Assembly: GCF_900156865.1 (NCBI RefSeq)
Contig: NZ_LT732529.1
Span: forward strand, 4,285,823-4,349,822
Direction of reading: 5' to 3'
DNA length: 64,000 bases
Source of the DNA: Litchfieldia sinesaloumensis
Lineage (GTDB): Bacteria; Bacillota; Bacilli; Bacillales; Bacillaceae_L
Shown here: piece after piece, positions 50,519 through 59,659 of the stretch
Position numbering within the stretch: position 1 is the stretch's first letter
Layout: every line of letters begins with the position of its first letter
The notes under the pieces: generated by a model
Databases searched by the model: none
Told to the model about the DNA's origin: nothing
What the model saw: the letters and a program-made list of their open reading frames with translations, nothing else
Made by a program: the position numbers and the translations under genes

Positions 50519-50920
50519 ATGAAAAAGATAGGTTTGTTTTTAGTATTAGGTTTATTAACACTCGGGCTTGTAGCTTGTGGGGGAGATAAAGAAGAGACGA
50601 ATGTAAAAGCACAGGAAGAAACGAATAGTGAAGTTGCATCCGCAGATGCTGAAGAATTCACAATCACTGCCACTAACTGGGAGTTCACTTCAGATAAAGA
50701 ATTAACGATTAAAAAAGGATCAAATGTAAAACTAAATTTGGTGAATGAGGAAGGAGTACATGGAATCAGTAATGATGAATTGGGAATAGACCTTAAAGCA
50801 GATAAACCAGTAGTGTTTACAGCAGATACTACTGGAGAATTTGAACTATTATGCTCAATCTTTTGTGGAGCAACCAAGGATCATGAGGCTATGAAACTTA
50901 CACTAAAAGTAGTCGAATAG
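50519..50920 (+). CDS. Cupredoxin-domain lipoprotein with CuA-like copper ligands
   Basis: A 133-residue lipoprotein. Lipobox LGLVAC (Cys20) then an acidic tether and a cupredoxin beta-barrel (about 45-133). Potential CuA ligands: His81 (GVHGIS), Cys112 and Cys116 (CSIFC), His122 and Met125 (DHEAM), as in subunit II of cytochrome oxidase and relatives. The usual spacing Cys-x3-Cys-x3-His is enlarged here by two residues (CGATKDH), which is odd and may alter the site. GTAAAGGAG precedes the ATG. The palindrome upstream suggests redox or nitrogen-oxide control. It may deliver copper or shuttle electrons outside the membrane. Confidence 0.82.
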   Translation: MKKIGLFLVLGLLTLGLVACGGDKEETNVKAQEETNSEVASADAEEFTITATNWEFTSDKELTIKKGSNVKLNLVNEEGVHGISNDELGIDLKADKPVVFTADTTGEFELLCSIFCGATKDHEAMKLTLKVVE

Positions 50921-50994
50921 AACAATCACAAACCGTAATTCTAAGACGTAGCAACCAAAATTGCAGCTTCCTCACTATCTATACAATATATAAC

Positions 50995-51044
50995 GAGCCC
51001 AACTCTTGAGCTAAATAAAAGCTAGAGGTGAGGCTCCTTTTTTT
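50995..51044 (+). terminator. Terminator of the cupredoxin gene
   Basis: GAGCC...CTCTTGAGCT pairs with AGCTAGAGG...GGCTC, followed by seven T. Confidence 0.85.
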
Positions 51045-51211
51045 ATATAGTCGAATTCTCACGAAAAATAGCGTCAGACTGAAGCGGAAATCAACAACAA
51101 AGTTTAACAGAGCCTATTAAATTTATAAAAAGTTAGTTGTTTCACTATACAAAGTCATCTTGATATGATTATAATGAATGTGTAAGTATCATAAAAGTAC
51201 TGGAGGCTATT

Positions 51212-52204
51212 ATGGTGAAAAATGTAAAACCAAATGAACCAATAGTTACACATATTTATACGGCAGATCCATCTGCGCACGTATTTGAAGGGAAGCTTTA
51301 TATTTATCCTTCTCATGACCTTGAACATGATGAACCGTCAAATGATAACGGCGACCAATATAAGATGGAAGACTACCACGTGTTATCAATAGAAGACATG
51401 GATTCACCAGAAGTTGTAGACCATGGTGAAGTGCTTCATGTGAAGGATGTTCCATGGGCAAGTAGACAAATGTGGGCACCAGATTCAGCCTATAAAAATG
51501 GCAAGTATTATTTTTATTTCCCAGCACGTGACAAGGACGGGATTTTCCGAATTGGAGTGGCAACAGGTACTAGTCCAGCAGGACCGTTTACTCCTGAAGA
51601 AAACTATATTCCTGGAAGCTTCAGTATCGACCCAGCTGTTTATGTGGACGAAGATGATCGCGCATACATGTATTTCGGTGGACTTTGGGGAGGACAGCTT
51701 GAAAAATGGCAGACTGGTACTTTCAAGGAAGAAGTTACAGAAGGTCCAGCACCAACAGAACCAGCTTTAGGTCCGATTGTTGCTGAATTAACCGATGATA
51801 TGCTTACTTTTAAAAGTGAACCAAAAGAAATAAAAATCATTGATGAGGATGGAAATCCAATTCTAGCGGGCGATGAAGATCGTAGATATTTCGAAGGACC
51901 TTGGGTTCATAAATACAACGGACTCTACTATCTATCTTATTCAACAGGCACAACACATAAAATTGTATACGCTGTCAGCGAAAACCCACAGGGGCCATTC
52001 GTGTACAAGGGTACGATTCTTACTCCTGTTATTGGTTGGACAACACATCACTCAATCGTTGAATTTAAAGATAAGTGGTATCTCTTCTATCATGACTGCT
52101 CATTGTCAAATGGAATTAACCATAAGCGAAGCGTAAAATTCACTGAAATTAAATACAATGAAGATGGAACAATCCAAACAATTGATCCATATGGAGATAA
52201 ATAA
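51212..52204 (+). CDS. Glycoside hydrolase family 43 (xylan-side activity)
   Basis: A 330-residue five-bladed propeller glycosidase without a signal peptide, hence cytoplasmic. Catalytic residues in the family order: general base Asp in TADPSAHVF, pKa modulator Asp in FSIDPAVYVD and general acid Glu in YFEGPWVHKY. MWAPDSAYKNGKYYFYFP is the typical second blade. The branch with this start handles xylo- or arabinoxylo-oligosaccharides. TGGAGG precedes the ATG. It fits with the GH10 xylanase and xylose genes nearby but is not cotranscribed with them. Specificity (xylosidase or arabinofuranosidase) cannot be decided by eye. Confidence 0.88.
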   Translation: MVKNVKPNEPIVTHIYTADPSAHVFEGKLYIYPSHDLEHDEPSNDNGDQYKMEDYHVLSIEDMDSPEVVDHGEVLHVKDVPWASRQMWAPDSAYKNGKYYFYFPARDKDGIFRIGVATGTSPAGPFTPEENYIPGSFSIDPAVYVDEDDRAYMYFGGLWGGQLEKWQTGTFKEEVTEGPAPTEPALGPIVAELTDDMLTFKSEPKEIKIIDEDGNPILAGDEDRRYFEGPWVHKYNGLYYLSYSTGTTHKIVYAVSENPQGPFVYKGTILTPVIGWTTHHSIVEFKDKWYLFYHDCSLSNGINHKRSVKFTEIKYNEDGTIQTIDPYGDK

Positions 52205-52219
52205 ATTTAAGTAGTGATT

Positions 52220-52250
52220 CGGCAGGTGATTCCACCTGTCGATTTTTTTT
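52220..52250 (+). terminator. Terminator of the GH43 gene
   Basis: CGGCAGGTG / CACCTGTCG with ATTC loop and nine T. Confidence 0.9.
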
Positions 52251-52388
52251 TTGAGCCATTATAGTCGTTTGAATTTGGGACAATCAACATGAACGTTACA
52301 TCGTAATATCTCGGTATTCAGATTTGTAATGTGACATAGCGGATGCTAAAATAGGGTTAAGTAACATGGGTGATAGGAGGAAAATCCT

Positions 52389-52952
52389 ATGGAGTTCGTT
52401 GATCCGATAAAGGAAATTGCAGATATAAAAGCTATGAAAGAAGTATTGCGTCAACATTCCCAGCGGGATTTGTTATTCTTTGTGTTTGGCATTAATACAG
52501 GAATGAGAGTAAGTGATCTACTTTCTTTAAAAGTCAGTGATATACGAGATGGAAATGAAATAAAAGAATTCGTCACTATAAAAGGTAGCCAAGACGATGA
52601 AATTGCTGAATTTTATATTAATAACAGTGTAAAGACAGAACTGAGCAAGTATTTATCACAAGTAAATTTGGAGGAGAGTGATTACCTCTTTAAATCTAAG
52701 AAGAATAATAATCCTATCACACGTCAACAGGCTTATCGAATTATAAATCAGGCCGCTAAAGATGTGGGGATACCAGGAAAAATCGGTACTCATACATTAA
52801 GAAAGACCTTTGGTTACCATGCGTATCGAAAAGGAATTGCTGTTTCTATTCTTTCAAAAGTTTATCACCACCAAACTTCTGCAGAGACATTACATTATAT
52901 TGGTATTGAGAAAAATGAAAAATACGTCATTAAAGTGGATGTCAATTTATAA
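52389..52952 (+). CDS. Short solitary tyrosine recombinase
   Basis: A 187-residue catalytic-domain-only tyrosine integrase. Catalytic residues: Arg (TGMRVSDLLSL), His-x-x-Arg (HTLRKTFG), second His (VYHHQT) and nucleophile Tyr (LHYIGI). The N-terminal core-binding domain of about 100 residues is missing, as in a group of small recombinases found alone in Bacillus chromosomes. ATAGGAGG precedes the ATG. No attachment-site repeats, phage or plasmid genes were seen around it. Possibly a domesticated recombinase. Confidence 0.85.
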   Translation: MEFVDPIKEIADIKAMKEVLRQHSQRDLLFFVFGINTGMRVSDLLSLKVSDIRDGNEIKEFVTIKGSQDDEIAEFYINNSVKTELSKYLSQVNLEESDYLFKSKKNNNPITRQQAYRIINQAAKDVGIPGKIGTHTLRKTFGYHAYRKGIAVSILSKVYHHQTSAETLHYIGIEKNEKYVIKVDVNL

Positions 52953-53076
52953 ACCATACAATAATTTTTGCAGCCTCTTTTCATCCTTCAAGTCAAATTG
53001 GTAATTCAAATTACTAGATTACTAAATTTGCAGGTTCTCATTTTAAATAATTCACATAGAAAGGAATGAATTAAAA

Positions 53077-54567
53077 TTGAATGTGTTAGTTTCTAAACTT
53101 GTAGAAGTGCTGTATGCAGTTCTGCCGATAACCGTTATTGTCTTGATTTTAAATTTTACAGTGGTTCATTTAGACATGCCGTTATTAATTCGCTTCATTA
53201 TTGGAGCCGTTTTCATTATCGTTGGTCTATCAATCTTTTTATTCGGCGTCGATCTTGGGATTACACCAATAGGTCAGTCAATGGGGGCGACGATTGCAAA
53301 GACAAACAAAATATGGATTGTGGGGATTGCTGGATTAGCCCTTGGTTTTTTCATCTCGATTGCTGAACCTGATTTACATATTTTAGCAGGACAGGTTGAC
53401 CTTGTAACATCTGGATTGATAACGAAGACCAGTCTTGTCGTGATTGTCTCAATAGGAATTGGAGCCCTAATTGCTGTTGGTTTAGCAAGAATTGTTTACA
53501 ACTTCCCATTATATAAATTGTTAACCATACTATATTTAATCATCTTTGTACTCGCGATATTTACTTCACCAGAGTTTCTAGCAATCTCGTTTGATGCATC
53601 TGGAGCAACAACTGGCGCATTGACCGTGCCATTTATTTTAGCGCTTGCATTAGGGGTATCAGCACTTAAAAAGGATAGTAAAGCATCTGAAAAAGATAGC
53701 TTTGGTCTAGTAGCAATTGCCTCCACAGGAGCTATCATTTCTGTCATGATTATGAACATCGTTGCTAAAACAGATAAAATTTCAGGAAGTTTGGGAGATC
53801 ATGAAGTTTCAAACTCGATTATTGGACCCTTTTTAAAAAAGTTTCCAATCGTGGCGTTTGAAATAATTGTTGCATTGGTACCCATCTTATTGCTTTTTCT
53901 TATCTTTCAAAAGATCTCATTTAAAAAGTCTAAGAAAGCGGTTCGAAAGATACTTATGGGGCTCTTATTCACATTTGTCGGACTTGTCTTGTTCCTAGTC
54001 GGAGTGAATGCCGGATTTATGGATGTAGGTACTGCTGTTGGATATAGTATTGCATCTTTGGATAATAAAGCATATGTTGTTATTGTAGCCTTTATCTTGG
54101 GGCTTGTGACAATATTGGCTGAGCCTGCTGTACACGTGTTGACACATCAGATAGAAGATGTTACAAGTGGATATGTACCGAGAAAGACGGTCATGTTTTC
54201 TTTATCAATAGGAGTCGGCCTTGCAGTAGCATTGTCAATCCTTAGAATTCTAATTCCAGAATTACAGTTATGGCATTATCTATTACCTGGTTATGTCATT
54301 GCCGTTGCAATGTCTTACTTCGTACCAAAGCTGTTTGTGGGAATTGCTTTTGATTCGGGTGGTGTTGCTTCAGGTCCGATGACAGCTACTTTTATATTGG
54401 CGTTTATCACCGGAGCAGCAGAGGCCATTGAAGGTGCTAATGTATTGGTAGATGGATTTGGAATGATTGCAATGGTTGCTTTAACACCATTGATTGCTTT
54501 ACAAGTATTAGGGTTTGTATTTAAACTAAAATCAAAAAAAGGAGGTCTGGAGAAGAATGTTGGGTAA
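53077..54567 (+). CDS. DUF1538 membrane transporter-like protein
   Basis: A 496-residue membrane protein with two homologous halves (each DUF1538, about six helices). Repeated words show the duplication: FLFGVDLGITPIGQSMGATIA and FLVGVNAGFMDVGTAVGYSIA; GFFISIAEPDLHILAGQVDLVTSGLI and LVTILAEPAVHVLTHQIEDVTSGYV; AISFDASGATTGALTVPFI and GIAFDSGGVASGPMTATFI. The AEP motifs and small-residue GG/SG clusters look like transport sites. Start is TTG at 53077 behind AAAGGA. The PII-like gene downstream overlaps by 11 bases, so the two act together. Substrate unknown. Confidence 0.85.
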   Translation: MNVLVSKLVEVLYAVLPITVIVLILNFTVVHLDMPLLIRFIIGAVFIIVGLSIFLFGVDLGITPIGQSMGATIAKTNKIWIVGIAGLALGFFISIAEPDLHILAGQVDLVTSGLITKTSLVVIVSIGIGALIAVGLARIVYNFPLYKLLTILYLIIFVLAIFTSPEFLAISFDASGATTGALTVPFILALALGVSALKKDSKASEKDSFGLVAIASTGAIISVMIMNIVAKTDKISGSLGDHEVSNSIIGPFLKKFPIVAFEIIVALVPILLLFLIFQKISFKKSKKAVRKILMGLLFTFVGLVLFLVGVNAGFMDVGTAVGYSIASLDNKAYVVIVAFILGLVTILAEPAVHVLTHQIEDVTSGYVPRKTVMFSLSIGVGLAVALSILRILIPELQLWHYLLPGYVIAVAMSYFVPKLFVGIAFDSGGVASGPMTATFILAFITGAAEAIEGANVLVDGFGMIAMVALTPLIALQVLGFVFKLKSKKGGLEKNVG

Positions 54568-55225
54568 TTCTGAAACAGCCGACTTTGAACTAGTTTGTAT
54601 TATTGTAAATCAAGGTATCGGAAGCAAAATAATGCAAACAGCTAAGAAAAATGGGATTTCTGGAGGCACGGTGCTGATCGGAAAAGGCACGATTAAAAAT
54701 CGCCTCTTGGAGTTTTTAGCCTTAAATGATGTTAAAAAGGAAATCGTCCTAATGGTTTCTGATAATAAGACAGTTGAATATGCCCTAGAGCAGCTTGATA
54801 AGAAATTTAAATTTTCTAAACCAAATCACGGAATAGCATTCACAACTTCTGTTGGTCAAATTTTTGGAGCGAGTAGTTGTAAAGGTGAGCCGATGAAAGA
54901 AGAAAGAGGTGCGGACAATACAATGTATCATTCGATTACGGTGATTGTAGAAAAGGGTAATGCGGAAAATGTAATTGATGCAGCGGTGGAAGCAGGCTCT
55001 AAAGGTGGTACAATCATCAATGCAAGAGGTTCAGGAATCCATGAAACAAGTAAACTATTTTCGATGGAAATCGAACCTGAGAAGGAAATTGTGTTGATTT
55101 TATCTGAAAGAGATAGCACTGAAGCAATCGTAGGATCCATTAGGGAGAAAATCAAAATTGATGAACCTGGAAATGGGATAATTTTTATTCAAGATGTAAA
55201 AAACACGTACGGTATATATAAGTAA
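54557..55225 (+). CDS. Tandem PII-like protein partnering DUF1538
   Basis: A 222-residue protein with two PII-like ferredoxin-fold domains (about 8-105 and 125-222). Each has the beta-strand start LVCIIVNQGIGSKIM or SITVIVEKGNAENVI, the GGTVLIGKGT or GGTIINARGSG loop, and KKEIVLMVSD or EKEIVLILSE. The T-loop tyrosine of GlnB is absent. AAAGGAGG lies in the end of the DUF1538 gene. The same fused arrangement suggests that the protein gates the transporter in response to a nucleotide. Ligand unknown. Confidence 0.85.
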   Translation: MLGNSETADFELVCIIVNQGIGSKIMQTAKKNGISGGTVLIGKGTIKNRLLEFLALNDVKKEIVLMVSDNKTVEYALEQLDKKFKFSKPNHGIAFTTSVGQIFGASSCKGEPMKEERGADNTMYHSITVIVEKGNAENVIDAAVEAGSKGGTIINARGSGIHETSKLFSMEIEPEKEIVLILSERDSTEAIVGSIREKIKIDEPGNGIIFIQDVKNTYGIYK

Positions 55226-55229
55226 TTCA

Positions 55230-55265
55230 AAGGCCTGCCCTGATTAATTGGGGCAGGCCTTCAAT
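55230..55265. terminator. Bidirectional terminator, PII-like and xylR genes
   Basis: AAGGCCTGCCC / GGGCAGGCCTT around TGATTAATTG between converging genes. Confidence 0.85.
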
Positions 55266-55287
55266 ATACAAGGGAAGAGATTTTAGC

Positions 55288-56433
55288 TTAACCCTTAATA
55301 AAATTATCAACGACAAATGCTGATACGCCTAACGAGGTTGAGTATTTTTTGAGTTTTGAGAAGTTGAGCTGTAGGTCGTTTTGATGGAATGCGAGAGTGT
55401 GTTTTTCAATCGTATTCCGAATAGGTGCTTCAATCCACTGTTTAGCCATTGTTAGTCGATTACCGATAATGACTTGTTCCGGATTAAATGTATTAATAAT
55501 GTTATTAATACCAAGCCCAAGATAGTTTCCAATCTCTTCAAAGAGCTTTATTGCTTTTTCGTCACCGCTCTCTGCTAAATCAATTAGTGCTTCTAATGAT
55601 TCAAGGCTTGGGTCAGACATTTCAAGCAAAGCCTGCTCTGAAGCATATGCTTCCCAGCACCCGCGACTGCCACAATTACAACGCTTGCCGTTCATATCAA
55701 TGATCATATGTCCCATCTCACCGGAAAAACCATTTATTCCTTTATAAAGCTCTTTGTTTACGATGATGCCGACACCAATCCCAATTCCAGCACTGATATA
55801 TAGGATGTTTTTAAAGTCCTCTCCAGCACCAAATTGTTGTTCACCAACAGCACCGGCGTTTGCTTCGTTCTCTATGATAACAGGGACATTATAAAGTTTT
55901 TCAAGATCTTCTTTAAACTGAATATTACTCCAGCCAAGATTCGGTGCTAGGAGGATGGAACCCTCATTGTTCACAATTCCCGGGACACCGACACCAATCC
56001 CAACAATTCCATACCTACTTTCCGGCATTTCTTGCATTAATGACTGAATCATATCTTGAACAATATTCATTATTGTTGCATACGTGGTACGACCCACTGT
56101 TTGGTTTTTTTCAATTAGGATATTACCCTTTAAATCGGTGAGAATAGATAATACATAGTTCACGCCAATATCAATACCAATTGTGTAACCAGCATCCTTA
56201 TTGAAGTGGAGGATAACCGGACGACGACCTCCACTTGATACTCCGGGGCCGGATTCAAAGATTAAGTCTTCCTCTAATAGTTCGGTTACTAATGTAGAAA
56301 CAGTTGTTTTATTTAATCCTGAAGTTTGAGCGATGTCAGCACGTGAAATCGGTTCATTCTCCATTATTAATTGTAAAACGAGAGCTTTATTATTTTTTTT
56401 CACAACCTGTTGATTCCATGTCATCGTTCCCAC
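55288..56433 (-). CDS. xylR: Xylose repressor, ROK family
   Basis: A 381-residue repressor that blocks xylAB in the absence of xylose. N-terminal winged helix (about 10-75; PISRADIAQTSGLNKTTVSTLVTELLEEDLIFE, GVSSGGRRPVILHFN), then a ROK sugar-binding domain with IGIDIGVNYV and GEMGHMIIDMNGKRCNCGSRGCWEAYAS (zinc-binding Cys/His motif of ROK proteins). It is similar to B. subtilis XylR along the whole length. GTG start at 56433 follows AAGGAG by 10 bases; ATG 56424 is an alternative. It lies divergently from xylA with the operator between them. Confidence 0.93.
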   Translation of the reverse strand: MGTMTWNQQVVKKNNKALVLQLIMENEPISRADIAQTSGLNKTTVSTLVTELLEEDLIFESGPGVSSGGRRPVILHFNKDAGYTIGIDIGVNYVLSILTDLKGNILIEKNQTVGRTTYATIMNIVQDMIQSLMQEMPESRYGIVGIGVGVPGIVNNEGSILLAPNLGWSNIQFKEDLEKLYNVPVIIENEANAGAVGEQQFGAGEDFKNILYISAGIGIGVGIIVNKELYKGINGFSGEMGHMIIDMNGKRCNCGSRGCWEAYASEQALLEMSDPSLESLEALIDLAESGDEKAIKLFEEIGNYLGLGINNIINTFNPEQVIIGNRLTMAKQWIEAPIRNTIEKHTLAFHQNDLQLNFSKLKKYSTSLGVSAFVVDNFIKG

Positions 56434-56581
56434 TTATAAAAAACTCCTTATTTAATAATGGTTCTATTTTAACATAAAACTTAGTCTGATGAGTATACGA
56501 ACGTAAAACTTATTTAAAATAAGGCGGAATAGGATGTAGTGAGATGTTTGTAAACGTTTTATAAAATTTTTTTACGATAAC

Positions 56582-56623
56582 TTTGTTTATCGTATAGACA
56601 AACTTTGTGGGCGGTGCTATAAT
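56582..56623 (+). promoter_or_regulatory. xylA promoter with overlapping XylR operator
   Basis: TAGACA (56595-56600), 17-base spacer, TATAAT (56618-56623). The near-perfect 21-base palindrome TTTGTTTATCG-TATAGACAAA (56582-56602) covers the -35. XylR sites in Bacilli are built on GTTTGTTTA...ACAAAC, as here. Confidence 0.8.
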
Positions 56624-56665
56624 CTGAGTATAAAGAGCTTGAAGTTATGAGCTTAAGTATCAAAG

Positions 56666-56679
56666 TGAAAGCATTTTCA
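56666..56679 (+). promoter_or_regulatory. cre-like site in the xylA leader
   Basis: TGAAAGCATTTTCA differs from the cre consensus by one central base, and AAGTGAAA-GCAT-TTTCACTT is symmetrical. It lies downstream of the predicted start of transcription, a usual place for CcpA roadblock repression. Confidence 0.6.
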
Positions 56680-56718
56680 CTTAAAATAAACTATAAAAAT
56701 ACTAGGAGGAATAACCCA

Positions 56719-58041
56719 ATGGCTTATTTCGAAACAGTTAACAAGATTAAATATGAAGGTGCTAAATCAACGAATCCGTTTGCGTTTAAATACTACAACC
56801 CAGAAGAAAAAATTAATGGTAAAACAATGGAAGAAATTCTTCGCTACTCTGTTGCTTACTGGCATACATTTAATGCAGATGGAACAGATCCATTTGGTGC
56901 AGGTACTGCGATCCGCCCTTGGGATCACCTTAAAGGTTTAGACCTAGCAAAAGCTCGTGTTGAAGCATCATTTGAACTTTTTGAGAAATTAGATGCTCCA
57001 TTCTTTGCTTTCCATGATGTTGATATTTCTCCAGAAGGAAGCACATTAAAGGAAACAAATGAAAATCTTGATGTAATCGTTGCGATGATTAAAGATTACA
57101 TGAAAACTAGTAAAGTAAAATTACTTTGGAATACAGCAAACATGTTCACTAACCCACGCTATACACATGGTGCGGCAACTTCTCCGAATGCTGATGTATT
57201 TGCTTACTCAGCTGCAAAAGTGAAAAAAGGTTTAGAAGTAGCGAAAGAACTTGGCGCAGAAAACTATGTATTCTGGGGTGGACGTGAAGGGTATGAAACT
57301 CTTCTAAACACTGACATGAAGCTTGAGATGGATAACCTAGCTCGTTTCTTCCACATGGCAGTAGACTATGCAAAAGAAATCGGTTTAAATGTTCCATTCC
57401 TAATCGAGCCAAAACCAAAAGAGCCAACTAAGCACCAATATGATTTCGACGTAGCAACTGGTCTTGCGTTCTTACAAAAGTATGACCTAACAGATTACTT
57501 CAAGTTTAATATTGAAGCTAACCATGCAACACTTGCTGGTCACACTTTCGAACACGAACTAAGAACTGCTCGTATCAATGGTATGTTAGGTTCTGTTGAC
57601 GCAAACCAAGGGGATACTCTACTTGGCTGGGATACAGACGAATTCCCAACTGACCTATATACAAACACATTAGCAATGTATGAAATTCTTAAAAATGGTG
57701 GACTAGGTAAGGGTGGTCTAAACTTCGATGCGAAAGTAAGAAGAGGATCATTCGATACAGACGATCTTTTCCACGCACATATTGCTGGTATGGATGCATT
57801 TGCTGTTGGATTAAAAGTAGCTAACAAATTAATTGAAGACAAAGTTCTTGATAGCTTTGTTGAAGATCGCTACAGCAGCTACACACAAGGCATTGGTTTA
57901 GATATCGTGGAAGGAAAAACAAACTTCCGTGAGCTTGAAAAATATGCTCTAGGCTTAACTGGAGTCAAAAATCAATCTGGTAGAACTGAGCGCCTTAAAG
58001 CTCAAATCAACCAATATTTATTAGAAACTCTAAATGCTTAA
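56719..58041 (+). CDS. xylA: Xylose isomerase
   Basis: Converts D-xylose to D-xylulose. A 440-residue class II isomerase with the longer N-terminus ([25 protein letters not shown]). Active-site features: [12 protein letters not shown] (catalytic His), [32 protein letters not shown] (metal-binding Glu, Lys, His), [18 protein letters not shown] and [26 protein letters not shown] precedes the ATG at 56719. First gene after the XylR-controlled promoter; a terminator separates it from xylB and may set a higher level of XylA than XylB. Confidence 0.96.
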   Translation: MAYFETVNKIKYEGAKSTNPFAFKYYNPEEKINGKTMEEILRYSVAYWHTFNADGTDPFGAGTAIRPWDHLKGLDLAKARVEASFELFEKLDAPFFAFHDVDISPEGSTLKETNENLDVIVAMIKDYMKTSKVKLLWNTANMFTNPRYTHGAATSPNADVFAYSAAKVKKGLEVAKELGAENYVFWGGREGYETLLNTDMKLEMDNLARFFHMAVDYAKEIGLNVPFLIEPKPKEPTKHQYDFDVATGLAFLQKYDLTDYFKFNIEANHATLAGHTFEHELRTARINGMLGSVDANQGDTLLGWDTDEFPTDLYTNTLAMYEILKNGGLGKGGLNFDAKVRRGSFDTDDLFHAHIAGMDAFAVGLKVANKLIEDKVLDSFVEDRYSSYTQGIGLDIVEGKTNFRELEKYALGLTGVKNQSGRTERLKAQINQYLLETLNA

Positions 58042-58054
58042 TCGATAGAAACCT

Positions 58055-58091
58055 AAAATGTGCTGGAAGTATACTATTTCCAGCACATTTT
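58055..58091 (+). terminator. Hairpin terminator between xylA and xylB
   Basis: AAAATGTGCTGGAA / TTCCAGCACATTTT perfect 14-bp stem, 9-base loop. Partial termination would reduce xylB relative to xylA. Confidence 0.85.
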
Positions 58092-58111
58092 CATAGAAAA
58101 GGATGATTCGG

Positions 58112-59611
58112 ATGAAATATGTAATCGGTGTAGACCTCGGGACAAGTGCTGTAAAGATTTTACTTGTGAATCAAAATGGAGAAGTGGCCGCAGAGGTATC
58201 GAAATCATATCCCCTTATTATTGAAAAATCAGGCTACAGTGAGCAAAATCCCGAAGAGTGGGTTGAAAAAACAACTGCTGGTCTTAAAGAACTTGTCGAG
58301 CAATTTGATGGCGATATAACAGACATAGAAGGAATCAGTTTCTCCGGACAAATGCACGGACTTGTTTTACTAGACAATGAAAACCAAGTATTGCGCAATG
58401 CAATTTTATGGAATGATACAAGAACTACAAAACAATGTGAAGAAATCTATGAAACATTCGGTAAGGAACGTCTATTAGAGGTAACAAAGAATCCTGCGTT
58501 GGAAGGGTTTACATTACCTAAGATTCTTTGGGTTAAAGAAAATGAGCCTGAAATATTTGAACGTTCTAGCGTTTTCATGCTTCCTAAGGATTATTTACGT
58601 TATCGTATTACAGGTGCTGTTCACATGGAATACTCTGATGCAGCGGGTACATTGATGTTGAATGTAGCAAATCGTGAATGGAGTGCGGAAGTGCTGGAAG
58701 CTTTTAGTCTAGTACCTGAGTTTTGCCCTCCGTTAGTAGAATCACATGAATTTGTTGGTACTATTACACCTGAATTTGCTGAGGTAACTGGCCTTTCCGA
58801 AGCGACAAAAGTTTTTGCTGGTGGCGCGGATAATGCTTGTGGTGCGATAGGTTCAGGGATTTTGTCAGAAGGCAAAACACTTTGTAGTATCGGAACTTCA
58901 GGTGTCGTGTTGTCCTATGAAGAGCGTAATGACCTTGATTTTGAAGGTAAGGTTCACTATTTTAACCATGGTGAAGAGAATACGTATTATACAATGGGTG
59001 TAACTCTAGCAGCAGGTTATAGCTTAAGTTGGTTCAAGGATACGTTTGCCAAAGAAGAGGCTTTTGACCAATTTTTAGATGGTGTCAATGAAGTGCCAGC
59101 GGGTAGTAACGGTCTACTATTTACACCTTATATTGTTGGTGAGAGAACACCACATGCGGATTCCAATATTCGTGGTAGCTTTATTGGTGTTGATGCAGCG
59201 CACGAAAGAAAGCATTTTGCGCGTGCAGTACTTGAAGGGATCACATTTTCATTAAACGAGTCAATTGAGATTTTCAGAAATAGTGGCAAAACGATTGATA
59301 CAATCATCTCGATTGGTGGAGGCGCCAAGAACGAGACATGGCTTCAAATGCAGGCTGATATTTTTAACGCGAAGATTGAAAAACTAACATCTGAACAGGG
59401 TCCTGGAATGGGAGCTGCAATGCTTGCTGCGTATGGCAGTGGTTGGTTTGAATCATTAAAAGAATGTGCAAATTCATTCTTACAAACCTCAAAAACATAT
59501 GAGCCAATTCCAGAAAACGTGGAAGCTTATCAAAAATTATTTGCCTTGTATCAACAGGTTTATACACAAACGAAGACTCTCAATGAGCAATTAAGAGAGT
59601 TTAGAAAATAA
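58112..59611 (+). CDS. xylB: Xylulokinase
   Basis: Phosphorylates D-xylulose to xylulose 5-phosphate. A 499-residue FGGY kinase with the N-terminal phosphate loop GVDLGTSAVKI, GISFSGQMHGLVLLD, ILWNDTRTTKQC, KDYLRYRITGAVHMEYSDAAGTLM, GGADNACGAIGSG and the C-terminal IISIGGGAKNETWLQMQADIF. The Met-Gly-motif Q-M-H-G is the xylulokinase signature. AAAGGATGATTCGG selects the ATG at 58112 over the one at 58103. Follows xylA in the same operon. Confidence 0.95.
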   Translation: MKYVIGVDLGTSAVKILLVNQNGEVAAEVSKSYPLIIEKSGYSEQNPEEWVEKTTAGLKELVEQFDGDITDIEGISFSGQMHGLVLLDNENQVLRNAILWNDTRTTKQCEEIYETFGKERLLEVTKNPALEGFTLPKILWVKENEPEIFERSSVFMLPKDYLRYRITGAVHMEYSDAAGTLMLNVANREWSAEVLEAFSLVPEFCPPLVESHEFVGTITPEFAEVTGLSEATKVFAGGADNACGAIGSGILSEGKTLCSIGTSGVVLSYEERNDLDFEGKVHYFNHGEENTYYTMGVTLAAGYSLSWFKDTFAKEEAFDQFLDGVNEVPAGSNGLLFTPYIVGERTPHADSNIRGSFIGVDAAHERKHFARAVLEGITFSLNESIEIFRNSGKTIDTIISIGGGAKNETWLQMQADIFNAKIEKLTSEQGPGMGAAMLAAYGSGWFESLKECANSFLQTSKTYEPIPENVEAYQKLFALYQQVYTQTKTLNEQLREFRK

Positions 59612-59616
59612 AATGT

Positions 59617-59641
59617 AACCCCACTGAATGTGGGGTTTCTT
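59617..59641 (+). terminator. Short hairpin after xylB
   Basis: AACCCCAC / GTGGGGTT with TGAAT loop and TTTCTTT; it reaches into the leader of the aldo/keto reductase gene, so termination is probably partial. Confidence 0.7.
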
Positions 59642-59659
59642 TCGAAAGGGGAAATGAAA

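Noticed and set aside
52953..53076. Attachment site next to the integrase
   Set aside because: No tRNA gene or direct repeats flanking a segment were found.
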